Below are positions 10,610-19,384 of a DNA stretch of 64,000 nt, piece by piece. The stretch covers positions 2,231,580-2,295,579 of the forward strand of contig NZ_AP023054.1 of NCBI RefSeq assembly GCF_019703835.1, given 5' to 3'. The notes below the pieces were generated by a model. The model did not search any database and was not told the DNA's origin. It was given only the letters and a program-made list of their open reading frames with translations. Both the position numbers and the translations under genes were made by a program. The stretch comes from Thaumasiovibrio subtropicus (GTDB lineage: Bacteria; Pseudomonadota; Gammaproteobacteria; Enterobacterales; Vibrionaceae). Positions within the stretch are counted from its first letter, which is position 1. Each line of letters starts with the position of its first letter.

Positions 10610-10723
10610 CTTTTCCCTCCTGTCCAATAACGACTTATTTAAGTCCAAATTTGACATTCAGGAAAGCCTTATCTCGAAATATGATCAAATCTCTTTTCAA
10701 CATCCACATTCGGAGAGACAAGT

Positions 10724-11278
10724 ATGTCCCACACAGCACTGATTATCATTGATGTTCAAAACGACTACTTTGAAGGTGGCAATATGGTATTGCACCAGCC
10801 AGATTTTGCTGCACAACAAGCAAAGGCGCTACTTTCAACATGGCGAAAAAAACACTGGCCAATCATTCATATTCAACACGAAGCGACCAATCCAGACATG
10901 CCCTTCATGCAACCCGGCACGGAAGGTCAGCGCATCCACTCCAGTGTCTTGCCACAAGAAAACGAAATCGTTATCACCAAGCACTATCCCAATGCGTATT
11001 GGGAAACGACACTGCATGAAACTCTTCAATCACTCGATATCAAGGAACTTTTGCTCTGCGGCATGATGGCCCATATGTGTGTCAGTGCGACCGCGAGAGC
11101 AGGCATGGAGAGAGGTTATAGCATCATGATCGCCCAAGATGCTTGTGCGACTACCGCGCTACCCTACGGTGATAAGACAATTGATGCCAGTACCGTGCAC
11201 GAAACCGCACTCGCGGAAGTCGCTTACTTCAGCGATATCACCACAGTAGACAAAATACTGACAGCGCAAACCCGTTAA
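10724..11278 (+). CDS. Cysteine hydrolase of the isochorismatase family
   Basis: This 184-residue protein has the family fold and catalytic set: Asp in IIDVQNDYF, Lys in ITKHYPNAYWET and Cys in LLCGMMAHMCVSATARAG. Members hydrolyse amides or enol ethers such as nicotinamide, isochorismate or ureidoacrylate. The exact substrate cannot be assigned here. It diverges from the GlxA-type regulator, and its last four bases overlap the end of the convergent phosphatase gene. Confidence 0.88.
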   Translation: MSHTALIIIDVQNDYFEGGNMVLHQPDFAAQQAKALLSTWRKKHWPIIHIQHEATNPDMPFMQPGTEGQRIHSSVLPQENEIVITKHYPNAYWETTLHETLQSLDIKELLLCGMMAHMCVSATARAGMERGYSIMIAQDACATTALPYGDKTIDASTVHETALAEVAYFSDITTVDKILTAQTR

Positions 11279-12585
11279 CAGTAATTTGCATGAAACACCG
11301 CCAAGGTTTGACGATGGGCGGCTTTCAATACCACTTGTGGACGTCGCCTTGCCAACAGCCCAATGGCTACTTCAACTGACGGGCATTGCCGTGTGTATAA
11401 CAGCCACGCGACGGCGATAGTGGCACTTCGCGTGCACCCGAGGGCGCAGCAGACATGGATGGGCTTGGGCATTGCTTGCATTGCGGTAATCACAAGGAAG
11501 CACTGTTCTGGAGAAGGCACCTCCATATCAAGCAGTGGCATATTTAGATATGCTGCTGCTTTTTTAGGGCCACTGAGTTCAGCGGTCATATCAACAATGG
11601 CAAGGTCTTCAGCATCGCGATAGCTACTCGGTAACCCAGAAAGAACCAGATCTGGATGCACTCGCGTTGCCTTCCATCGCCATTGCCAAAAATTTGCATT
11701 CAAACGCGCGCCGACCAAATAGGGGGCGAGTAACCACTTCCCAACCGCAGAGAATTGTCCGTTAATGCCTTTCTGCAACCCGGCGCCACCCAATTTCATG
11801 TAGCAAAGCGCAACAATGCCAAAAGAGACAGCGGGCCAAATGAGCCAAAGCACAACGCCACCATGCTTTATCGCAATCACAAGCAACATGAGACTCGACA
11901 AACCGTAAGCCAACGCAAATGGCCACAATGTTGCTGAGACAGGGTGAGGCCGATGCTGACGATCATTGTTGAGCGGCCACATCCACACAACTACCAGCCC
12001 CACTAACGCCCCTGTCGGTACATCGATGAAATGATGCTGCCATGTTGTTAACACTGAGATTCCGATCAAGATAAACCATGTATGGATGATCCAACGCCAA
12101 ACGAGAGGAGCACCACGCAAATACGTTACCCACAGCACAACTAACAGCGCGATATGCAAAGATGGCGCTTGATTAAAGGGCTGATCGAACGTATTTAACA
12201 GGGAAAACAATGCGCCAAACAAACCGCTTGTTTCTGGGCGTTGCCAAGAAAATTGCAAAGGATAAATCAAAAAAATCGCGATACAGATCAGCTGCGTTGT
12301 CAGCAAGCGTACACCAAGCCGATGTATTTCATGACGTGAACGGGGAACAAAAAAAGCACCAAGATAAAGCAGGTTAATCGACCAATATGGCACGATACTC
12401 CACGACCAAAAGGGGATGTGTGACTCCCACTCGAAAACAATACTGGGAACTGCGGGGTTCAACGCGGTGTGGTGCAGTGCAAACAGATAGGTAAAACTAA
12501 AGAGTGGAGAAAGAAAGAGCAGCCAAAAAATACCCAGCTTTGCCAGCCCAGCCTGTTGTGTATCACTTGTTTTCACTCGCACCAT
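11275..12585 (-). CDS. PAP2 / dual-specificity phosphatase fusion membrane protein
   Basis: This 436-residue protein joins two phosphatase modules. The first 300 residues hold six or more membrane helices with PAP2 superfamily signatures (PSLHIALL and HHFIDVPTGALVG). This half is related to inositolphosphotransferase and lipid phosphatase enzymes that act in the membrane. The last 130 residues form a dual-specificity-type phosphatase with the Cys-x5-Arg loop CALGCTR (nucleophile about Cys380) followed by SATIAVAWLL. The two catalytic types together suggest sequential or alternative dephosphorylation of a lipid or lipid-linked phosphate. The substrate is unknown. The ATG at 12585 has AGG directly against it, so the GTG at 12576, 8 bases after AGGA, may be the true start. 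Confidence 0.85.
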   Translation of the reverse strand: MVRVKTSDTQQAGLAKLGIFWLLFLSPLFSFTYLFALHHTALNPAVPSIVFEWESHIPFWSWSIVPYWSINLLYLGAFFVPRSRHEIHRLGVRLLTTQLICIAIFLIYPLQFSWQRPETSGLFGALFSLLNTFDQPFNQAPSLHIALLVVLWVTYLRGAPLVWRWIIHTWFILIGISVLTTWQHHFIDVPTGALVGLVVVWMWPLNNDRQHRPHPVSATLWPFALAYGLSSLMLLVIAIKHGGVVLWLIWPAVSFGIVALCYMKLGGAGLQKGINGQFSAVGKWLLAPYLVGARLNANFWQWRWKATRVHPDLVLSGLPSSYRDAEDLAIVDMTAELSGPKKAAAYLNMPLLDMEVPSPEQCFLVITAMQAMPKPIHVCCALGCTRSATIAVAWLLYTRQCPSVEVAIGLLARRRPQVVLKAAHRQTLAVFHANYC

Positions 12586-12759
12586 CCTGTTTAAACATGA
12601 TTAAGCGCAAGAGTCTCCGCGAGCGCCCTCAAAGGTGCAATCCTCAATAGGCAAGTGTTCGGCCTTGTACGCAAAATTTTCTCAGTCTCGCGCCATCGCT
12701 GACAAATCGCACCACCAAACTAAGACGAAAGGACAGTGCCTGTGTTTGTGCTTAGGGTA

Positions 12760-12792
12760 TATACTCAAGTAACCTCAGGACGCTTAGGTATA
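12760..12792. repeat. 33-bp palindromic repeat, short form
   Basis: It begins TATACTCAAGTAACCTCA and ends CTTAGGTATA, so its two ends are inverted copies. The same 33-base form occurs at 13582 and 48869 and in weaker form at 29517. Confidence 0.75.
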
Positions 12793-12850
12793 TACTCAAT
12801 GTATTTGGAGGCGCAAAGAGTAGCCTCTAAACGGAGAATTTAGGATCGCT

Positions 12851-13594
12851 ATGTTAAGACTGCTTCTACTCATCAGTACGCTCGTTTTCTCCCGCCTGCT
12901 ATCAGCAGAGATTCATCTTCACGTCGATGAACAACCTCATCCCAAGAAAGCCTCTCTGATTTCGACACTGCAAACTCACATCGACTATGTCAATCAGCGT
13001 TATACCTTCCCATTTGAGCTTGATATTATCCTTGGTGCCGAAGATGGCCCCCTCTATGATCCTGAACTCAACCAAGTTTGGTTTCCATACTGGTTTGCCG
13101 ATGATATCGAACAAGCGTTCATTAACGGTGGCTACTATGAAAACAGACTGCCAGAGGCAATCGAAGGTGTCATGGCACACACGTTTTATCATGAACTGGG
13201 CCATGCACTGGTCGAGAACCTCGCATTACCTGTGTTAGGTATGGAAGAAGATGCGGTGGACACCCTAGCGACCCTTTTCCTTATCCACCAAAAAAATGAG
13301 CAAGAAGGCATCTTTATGGCCCTCGCTGCTGCTGACGCCTTCGATGCAGAAGATCTCCAAACGTCATCGACACATATCGAAGAGGAAGCCTTTTATGCCG
13401 CACACTCCTTCGATCTGCAGCGCTTTTACCGGGCTATTTGCTTAATTGTCGGCTCTGAGCCAGAAAATATGTTAGCAATTTTAAATGACCTCGACTGGGA
13501 CGAGGAAAAACAGGCAGAATGTTATTGGGAGTATAAAGATAAGTCCGCAGCAGCGGAGACACTCCTCAAGCCTTATCTTAATATACTCAAGTAA
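12851..13594 (+). CDS. Secreted DUF4344-type metallopeptidase-like protein
   Basis: This 247-residue protein starts with a cleavable signal peptide (about 18 residues, ending LLSAE) and is probably periplasmic. Its centre contains HTFYHELGHALVEN, a HExxH zinc site of the gluzincin or DUF4344 type, followed by the acidic stretch GMEEDAVDTLA that could give the third ligand. Substrates of this family are not known. AGGATCGCT precedes the ATG. The final codons and the stop are supplied by a copy of the 33-bp palindromic repeat, so the repeat may have trimmed or extended the original C terminus. Confidence 0.82.
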   Translation: MLRLLLLISTLVFSRLLSAEIHLHVDEQPHPKKASLISTLQTHIDYVNQRYTFPFELDIILGAEDGPLYDPELNQVWFPYWFADDIEQAFINGGYYENRLPEAIEGVMAHTFYHELGHALVENLALPVLGMEEDAVDTLATLFLIHQKNEQEGIFMALAAADAFDAEDLQTSSTHIEEEAFYAAHSFDLQRFYRAICLIVGSEPENMLAILNDLDWDEEKQAECYWEYKDKSAAAETLLKPYLNILK

Positions 13595-13614
13595 TCTCAA
13601 GATGCTTGGGTATA
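13582..13614. repeat. 33-bp palindromic repeat overlapping a gene end
   Basis: It begins TATACTCAAGTAATCTCA and ends CTTGGGTATA. The first 13 bases encode the last codons and the stop of the metallopeptidase gene. The same family occurs at 12760, so the gene is flanked by two copies. Confidence 0.78.
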
Positions 13615-13657
13615 AAGGCCTCTAACCGCTATCCCTAATGTACGCACTGAGCAACTT

Positions 13658-14650
13658 ATGCAGATTAATTATTACGATGACATTCCAGACAAACACAATG
13701 GCACCCAGCTTATTGATTATCTGCAAATGCAGTTTCCCTATGCAAATCAACCCTGGGCGTCTCTGTTTGCCCAGTCTCGCATTAAAATTGATGGCCTCCC
13801 CGCTCAGCCCAGCAATGTGCTAACCGCTAAACAGCATTTATCTATCTCTTTTACCCACTACACAGAAGCGCCTGTCGATACCGAGTGGCGGTTACTCTGG
13901 CACAAAAAAGATGTCATCGCCGTGCACAAACCCGCAACGCTGCCAGTAAGCCGAACGACACGTAATATCTATAACACCTTAATCGCGCTTATCAAAAGAG
14001 AAAGTGATTGGCCTGATGCTCACTTGCTTCACCGTTTAGATCTTGAAACATCTGGCATTGTCTTGCTCGGCAAACACAAACAAGCCGCTGCAAAGTGGCA
14101 ACCCGAACTTAACACACTGATGACCGCTAAGCGTTATCATGCGGTTGTTTACGGATCACCCGCTTGGACGCAAAAAGAAGTCATGTGTCATCTCGCTACC
14201 CGTCCAACTAGCCCTATTCGATGTCAAATGCACGTCTGTGAGCCCGGAGAAAAAGGCAAACTGAGTCAGACCCGTTTCACCGTCATCGAACGCGGTGAGC
14301 ACTTTTCAGTGGTTGAGTGTGAACTCGTTACAGGTCGCAAACATCAGATACGCGCGCACCTTGCACATATCGGCCATCCGATTGTCGGGGATAAGATCTA
14401 CGCCAACATGGGACACTACTACTTAAAACGCCTTGCTGATGCCATCACGCCTGCCGATGAAGAACAGCTCCTCGCGCCCTATCACTTACTTTTTGCCCGA
14501 GAGGTCACGGTAAATCTTTCTGCGGCATCGGAAGATCGACACGTCATCATCAATCCTTTTTATCCCTCGGCTTGGCGGCGTTTTTGTGAGCAACATAGAC
14601 TCACCACAGGCGTTGTAAAACCTATGCCTCGTGGCGGGCATCTGCTTTAA
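13658..14650 (+). CDS. RluA family pseudouridine synthase
   Basis: This 330-residue enzyme isomerises uridine to pseudouridine in RNA. The catalytic motif HRLDLETSGIVLLGK (Asp in HRLD) and the distal signature GRKHQIRAHLAHIGHPIVGD are both intact. The first 65 residues are a divergent S4-like RNA-binding segment. It is unlike RluA, RluC or RluD in length and ends, so the target site (rRNA or tRNA) is not assigned. The Shine-Dalgarno signal at this ATG is poor. Confidence 0.9.
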   Translation: MQINYYDDIPDKHNGTQLIDYLQMQFPYANQPWASLFAQSRIKIDGLPAQPSNVLTAKQHLSISFTHYTEAPVDTEWRLLWHKKDVIAVHKPATLPVSRTTRNIYNTLIALIKRESDWPDAHLLHRLDLETSGIVLLGKHKQAAAKWQPELNTLMTAKRYHAVVYGSPAWTQKEVMCHLATRPTSPIRCQMHVCEPGEKGKLSQTRFTVIERGEHFSVVECELVTGRKHQIRAHLAHIGHPIVGDKIYANMGHYYLKRLADAITPADEEQLLAPYHLLFAREVTVNLSAASEDRHVIINPFYPSAWRRFCEQHRLTTGVVKPMPRGGHLL

Positions 14651-14661
14651 CCAACACGATC

Positions 14662-14685
14662 AAAAAAGGGGATCTATCGATCCCC
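14662..14685 (-). terminator. Rho-independent terminator of the GNAT/hydrolase operon
   Basis: GGGGATC-TATC-GATCCCC with a run of T on the minus-strand side. It lies after the end of the minus-strand acetyltransferase gene. Confidence 0.7.
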
Positions 14686-14807
14686 AAAAGCTTCAGCGAA
14701 CATCAAAGCTGAAACCTAACATTCAGCCGCGATAGTAAATTTTCAAGTGCAATAGCAATGATTCTATCGCGATGGGAAATGCCCTGCGCGCACTCTCTCG
14801 CAGTGGC

Positions 14808-15434
14808 TCAAGCTTCTGTCCGTGACCGACTTAAAGCATCCAATTTACACACCATGGTTGTGGAATAAGAAAAGCCGACCAAACGCTTCAACCAAGGGTG
14901 GTAATCCCGTGCCGTTTCAACAAAGCCTTCCCGCTCATATAAAGCGCGAGCACGCGAGTTACTGTCAATAACGTCCAATCGCAATGACTGATAGTTTTGC
15001 TCAATGGCCAACGCTTTGCAGGCATCGAGCAGTCGCGTCCCTAATCCTTCACCTCGATATGCTGAATCAATGACCAAGCCATCCAACACCATCTCCTTGG
15101 CGGTTGGCTCTCGTTCAAACAATGCAAAGACAAAACACGCCCAACATCCTCGCCAAAAACCCAATCGTTTAATCAGTTGTCTAACACTTATCCCGCCTGT
15201 TAACGCCCCCTCTCGGGTTTGAATGCCAGCCAAGCCAATGACTTTTTGTCCATCAAGAATCACAAACGAGTACTCAGGCAGAAACCCTTCACTCAATATC
15301 GCAAGCCGTTGCTGTTTATCAGGGATCGCTGTTTGAAATTTAGGCCCAAATGCCCCTTCATATAACACGGCGACCACCTGACGATAACCGTCATTCCAGC
15401 CTTTTTGTAGTCGATAATCTGTCATGGTGCTCAC
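14808..15434 (-). CDS. GNAT family N-acetyltransferase
   Basis: This 208-residue acetyltransferase carries the acetyl-CoA loop in VIDSAYRGEGLGTRLLDACKALA and the later motif LRLDVIDSNSRARALYEREGF, typical of small-molecule or N-terminal GNAT enzymes. The substrate is unknown. Its ATG overlaps the stop codon of the preceding hydrolase gene (ATGA) and follows ACAGGA, so the two are translationally coupled. Confidence 0.88.
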   Translation of the reverse strand: MSTMTDYRLQKGWNDGYRQVVAVLYEGAFGPKFQTAIPDKQQRLAILSEGFLPEYSFVILDGQKVIGLAGIQTREGALTGGISVRQLIKRLGFWRGCWACFVFALFEREPTAKEMVLDGLVIDSAYRGEGLGTRLLDACKALAIEQNYQSLRLDVIDSNSRARALYEREGFVETARDYHPWLKRLVGFSYSTTMVCKLDALSRSRTEA

Positions 15435-16429
15435 ATGTTTTCCTGTCGTTGTTCAACGTGATCGTCTAACCATTGCAGTAGTGTGGGTAAGAAACCGTCT
15501 GCAAGCGCATCCGAATCCAACCAAACTAAGCGCATCCAATCGCCTAAAGTAAAAGTTTGCCCCGTAAACGCCTCTGCATCGAGTAAACCGTGGGTAGCAT
15601 TTTCAATGAGCACCGTCGTCAGGTGCGTATTGGCACTTGAATACCATCGCTTATGCTCGTTCTGCGCATCGACATTGAGATCGCTATCTCCCCACAAAAG
15701 TAGTGTCGGCACCGAAACACCACTCAAAGCATCGCTGGCATCAACTTGAAAATTACGCAGCACAAAGCCATAGCGCTGTCGCGTCATCGTTGAACCACTC
15801 ATCTCGACATATTCTGGGTATGAAGGTGATGTTTTTAAGTAGGTGACAAACTCTTCGTTCCGTTTAAGCTCGGCTAGGATCGCCGTTTCGCTTTTCCCTT
15901 CGAGTCGCAATGCCGTTTCTGTGTAATAACGCCCTTGCGCTAACCAGTTGGTGGCGAAACCGATACCAACTGCAAACCCGACATGATCTGCCTTCGCGAT
16001 GGCTGGTACAACCCAACCTGCCTGACTAAATCCCACTAAGCCAATCTGCTCATTGGGCACCTTCACGGTGGTTTTTACCCAATCTATGGCCGCTAACACT
16101 TCGCTGCTTCTATCTTGCATTGACTGATTGAGCCAATCCCCCGTTGATTTTCCTACGCCAGGTTTATCCCAACTTAAGATTGCGTAGCCCGCATTACGCA
16201 ATGGTTGCCAAAGAAGCGCATAATATCCTTCCGCATCATGCGTTGTTGCACCGTCACCATGAACAAAAATCAACACCGCTTTAAGCTGTTGCGGCTCTCT
16301 GGGAGCAAGGTAGTGACCAGAAAGCCTATCTCCTTGGTGATAAAAGGTGATGGGTTTAGCTGACACGCTAAACACAGTTAAAGCCAGTGTCACTAACAAG
16401 GCATATTGGAATCCCACTTTCCTCAGCAT
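15431..16429 (-). CDS. Secreted alpha/beta hydrolase
   Basis: This 332-residue protein has a signal peptide (about 25 residues, ending FSVSAKP) and an alpha/beta hydrolase fold. The oxyanion region is VLIFVHGDGATTH, the nucleophile elbow is LVGFSQAGW (Ser), an acid is likely in LLWGDSDLNVD, and the His is in ENATHGLL. It is probably a periplasmic esterase or peptidase-like enzyme of unknown substrate. The ATG at 16429 is preceded by GAGAGGAAAAAG; the longer in-frame opening at 16465 lacks such a site. It is co-transcribed with the GNAT gene. Confidence 0.87.
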   Translation of the reverse strand: MLRKVGFQYALLVTLALTVFSVSAKPITFYHQGDRLSGHYLAPREPQQLKAVLIFVHGDGATTHDAEGYYALLWQPLRNAGYAILSWDKPGVGKSTGDWLNQSMQDRSSEVLAAIDWVKTTVKVPNEQIGLVGFSQAGWVVPAIAKADHVGFAVGIGFATNWLAQGRYYTETALRLEGKSETAILAELKRNEEFVTYLKTSPSYPEYVEMSGSTMTRQRYGFVLRNFQVDASDALSGVSVPTLLLWGDSDLNVDAQNEHKRWYSSANTHLTTVLIENATHGLLDAEAFTGQTFTLGDWMRLVWLDSDALADGFLPTLLQWLDDHVEQRQENM

Positions 16430-16510
16430 CTTTTTCCTCTCGCTGACGGTGCAACATGAGATCATTTTGCGACAAGGGCGCGCAACAAACGTGTCCTAAA
16501 TTGCGCTCTA

Positions 16511-16540
16511 ACAAAAAGCCACAGATTTCACTGTGGCTTT
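16511..16540 (-). terminator. Rho-independent terminator of the SIMPL gene
   Basis: AAAGCCACAG and CTGTGGCTTT form a 10-bp stem, with T-rich sequence on the minus-strand exit side. It lies about 70 bases past the end of the SIMPL-domain gene. Confidence 0.75.
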
Positions 16541-16611
16541 AAACGCTTGCAATCTCTCCAGGTCTAATCCGCTAATCAAGCACAATCACGGCTCTGAGAA
16601 GCCTAGAAACC

Positions 16612-17328
16612 CTAGTCAGAAAGATAGTATTCGATGGTAGAGACGACCCTGACCCGTTTAATATGCGGGTTGTTTCGATCACGCGCCGATATTGAAAACT
16701 GGCCTTGTGACGCCCGTTTAATTTTCCCCAGTTTAGAATCCGAATCTTCGGCAAACTTCTCCGCAACTTGGCGTGCATTACGTGTCGCTTCCTCGACCAT
16801 ATCGGGCTTAACATCATTCAAACGCGTAAATAGATACTCGGTTGTGACACCATAATCTCTCGCAGTGAACACAATACCTTGGCGGCCAAGCTCAGATAAA
16901 GAAGCTTGCATGGTGCGAACGAGGTCGATTTCATGGCTATACACCGTCACCGTTTGATTGCCTGAATACCGATACAGCGCAGGTTCATAGCCACCATATT
17001 GCTGCGCTGACTTATCGACGATATTAGGCGCAGACAGTGTCACTGCGTCACTAGACAACCCCCGCTCGATTAAAAACTGCATGATCTTTGTGTTGCTCTC
17101 TTCTAGCTGAAGATACAGGTCAGTAAGGTCATTACTTGCGACTGAATATTGAAGTGGCCAAATAACCACATCAGCGACAAACTCTTGTTCAGATAAGCCT
17201 TTCACGGTCACGGTGCGCTCTAGCTCTTTCACACCGACGGCCGCCTTCGCAAGAATCGCTCCCATGATCACCAAGCCAAACGCGATAGCCAATCCCGCTA
17301 ATCCATTTTGATATTGTCCTTTTTGCAC
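16612..17328 (-). CDS. SIMPL domain (DUF541) envelope protein
   Basis: This protein of about 238 residues has one N-terminal membrane helix (GLAGLAIAFGLVIMGAILA) and then a SIMPL/DUF541 domain (ERTVTVKGLSEQEFVADVVIWPLQYSVASNDL and ATRNARQVAEKFAEDSDSKLG). Such proteins are periplasmic or surface oligomers of unclear function; some affect stress tolerance. I favour the GTG at 17328, which sits 7 bases after AGGAG; in-frame ATG codons at 17352 and 17358 have no visible ribosome site. It has its own terminator. Confidence 0.85.
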   Translation of the reverse strand: MQKGQYQNGLAGLAIAFGLVIMGAILAKAAVGVKELERTVTVKGLSEQEFVADVVIWPLQYSVASNDLTDLYLQLEESNTKIMQFLIERGLSSDAVTLSAPNIVDKSAQQYGGYEPALYRYSGNQTVTVYSHEIDLVRTMQASLSELGRQGIVFTARDYGVTTEYLFTRLNDVKPDMVEEATRNARQVAEKFAEDSDSKLGKIKRASQGQFSISARDRNNPHIKRVRVVSTIEYYLSD

Positions 17329-17689
17329 TGTGCCACTCCTATTCCCACTCATATGCATTAGTTTGAGTGAGTAACCATGGCAAAGTTTCTTTCGTGCAGA
17401 TCAATTCACAGATTTTGATACCTTCTACCCACTTTGCAATGTCAGTTTCAGCATTTTCATCGTCACGCCTTTCACTAGAACAATCACAGAGACAAAATTT
17501 GAGTACACGTGTACGCTCATTGACAGTATAAATAACTACGCCCCTTCAACTATTCAATTGGTTATAAAGCACGATAAGCACAAACTACTTTTTTACACAT
17601 TTTCTTACAACAAGCGTTGAGTGATTACTCTAATCAGGGTTAGGATTCGCAGCCAATTGTGTAGATAACATGAAAATCAAGGACTTAAT
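17329..17689. other. Divergent intergenic region before the fadL-like gene
   Basis: This 360-base region separates the SIMPL gene from the outer-membrane transporter gene and must hold both promoters. A TTGACA is present near 17519 but I see no matching -10 element at the right spacing. No RNA gene or repeat stands out. Confidence 0.4.
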
Positions 17690-18937
17690 GTGACCGGTCA
17701 ACGTCTGCGCCCTTTAGTTGCGGCTATCGGCTTAGCCTCTCTTACTCCTTCGCTTAGTCAAGCGGCGGGATTCCAGCTCAACGAGCACTCTGTCAGCGGA
17801 CTTGGTCGCGCCTATGCGGGCGAAGCGGCCTCGGTAGAAAATAGTAGTGTTATTTTTCGAAACCCTGCTGCAATGACATACTATGATACGGTCGCCATAT
17901 CGGCTGGTGCGGTTTACATTGACCCAAACGTCGATATCCACGGCACAAACATGCTGGGTAAAACAGGCGATACCGATGTGGCGAGTAGCGGCCTATTGCC
18001 GAACGTCTCTGTGGTTAAACCGCTCAATGCAGATTGGGCAGTCGGCTTTTCTGCAAGCTCGAACTTCCACACTGGTGTCGAGTTTTCGGACGACTTTCTC
18101 GCGAGCCACTTTGGTAAAGTAGCTGAAATAGAGACCATGGATCTCAATCTTGCCATCGCATACAAGATCAATGAAGCATGGAGCCTTGGCCTTGGCCTCA
18201 GCGCAATCAAAGGCGAAGGTAGAATTAAAAGTACCACCCCGCCAGTATTACCCGCGCCGTACAACAACTTGACCAGCAAAACCATCCTCGATCTCCAAGG
18301 CGATGACACCACCACGACTTGGAACCTAGGTGCAATGTGGCAAGTGAATGAAAAACATCGCTTGGCACTGACCTATAAACACCATGCCACCCTCGATCTA
18401 AGTGGCACTGCCACAAGTGACATTGGTATGCCAAGCGGCAATGGCAGCCTGCCTCTCGCACTTCCCGCTATGGCTGAAATCGCTTCAGAGCATCAGTTAA
18501 GAGACAACTTGATCCTGCATGCGAGTTTAAACTGGACTGGCTGGTCTCGATTTGAAGAATTGAGAGCCAATATTGAAGGTCATGATGTACTCATCAAAGA
18601 TGAAAACTGGGATGACACATGGCGCGCCTCTGTTGGTATTACCTATCGCTTAAATAGTGAATGGCAACTTAGATCAGGTCTCGCTTTCGACAAAGGTGCC
18701 GTAAAAGAAGATTATCGCACTATCACCATTCCTGACTCTGATCGCTACTGGTTCAGTACAGGCGCCGCATATCATCTTTCAAAGCACAGTACGATCGACC
18801 TCGGTTTAAGCTACCTGCATTTTAAAGATGCATCGATTGAAGAGACGACTCAAATCGGCAATATTGTAGATACTTACCAAGCCACCGCTTCAGGAGACGT
18901 CTGGCTCATCGGTGCGCAATACAGCTACCGTTTCTAG
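17690..18937 (+). CDS. fadL: FadL-family outer membrane long-chain fatty acid transporter
   Basis: This 415-residue outer-membrane beta-barrel protein takes up long-chain fatty acids or other hydrophobic compounds. It has a signal peptide ending SLSQAAG, then the FadL hatch sequence GFQLNEHSVSGLGRAYAGEAA and the conserved RNPAAM motif. A series of amphipathic strands follows, with a C-terminal aromatic residue (YSYRF). The start is the GTG at 17690, six bases after AAGGA. The cargo cannot be set from sequence; Vibrionaceae usually carry several FadL paralogues, so this may not be the main one. Confidence 0.9.
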   Translation: MTGQRLRPLVAAIGLASLTPSLSQAAGFQLNEHSVSGLGRAYAGEAASVENSSVIFRNPAAMTYYDTVAISAGAVYIDPNVDIHGTNMLGKTGDTDVASSGLLPNVSVVKPLNADWAVGFSASSNFHTGVEFSDDFLASHFGKVAEIETMDLNLAIAYKINEAWSLGLGLSAIKGEGRIKSTTPPVLPAPYNNLTSKTILDLQGDDTTTTWNLGAMWQVNEKHRLALTYKHHATLDLSGTATSDIGMPSGNGSLPLALPAMAEIASEHQLRDNLILHASLNWTGWSRFEELRANIEGHDVLIKDENWDDTWRASVGITYRLNSEWQLRSGLAFDKGAVKEDYRTITIPDSDRYWFSTGAAYHLSKHSTIDLGLSYLHFKDASIEETTQIGNIVDTYQATASGDVWLIGAQYSYRF

Positions 18938-18944
18938 CTATACC

Positions 18945-19109
18945 TATACTCACGTAACCTCAAATTACTTGTTCAGCAAGAAACGCAAGGCTCGTCAGCA
19001 ACGCACTGCTGTGAAGGTACTTGAGAACCAAATCCTTCACAGCAGTGCCTTGAACTCAAAACGCTAAGCCGCTTCTGCATCGTGCATTTTGAGGTAACTT
19101 GAGTCTATA
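18945..19109. repeat. 165-bp MITE-like element, long form of the palindromic repeat
   Basis: The ends are imperfect inverted repeats (TATACTCACGTAACCTCAAA, and TTTTGAGGTAACTTGAGTC then TATA). Inside is a perfect 15-bp inverted repeat, GCACTGCTGTGAAGG at 19003-19017 and its complement at 19034-19048, able to form a long hairpin. A related copy lies at 35451. It encodes nothing and lies just after the fadL-like gene. Confidence 0.75.
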
Positions 19110-19136
19110 GGGTGGCAACCACTGTCGCCCTTTCTC
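19110..19136 (+). terminator. Possible terminator after the fadL-like gene
   Basis: GGGTGGCA and TGTCGCCC pair with two G-T wobbles and are followed by TTTCT. The repeat element lies between it and the gene, so its use is uncertain. Confidence 0.4.
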
Positions 19137-19384
19137 ATTGCCAATCCAGGATAACCCCTAAAAAAACTAATCCGAAACGGCGATTTTTATCGTGCTCACA
19201 CCTACCCTCATCATATTGCCTACATGTCGAATGCACTCTAAACTTGCCTCCACAATATGGTGAGATTCTAGGAATGCGCAATTAATCTGTCATTAATGAT
19301 GATTAAAACACCAAAATTAGAATAAAAATCTATTTCACATCCTAGATTGTTCATTTAACCATCTATTAACAAGATAAAACACTA
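19137..19384. other. A+T-rich upstream region of emrD
   Basis: No gene is seen. The segment becomes A+T-rich towards the emrD start and probably contains its promoter; I cannot name the elements. Confidence 0.35.

Noticed and set aside
17519..17560. TTGACA as the promoter of the fadL-like gene
   Set aside because: No acceptable -10 hexamer stands 16-18 bases downstream, so the single hexamer is not enough.
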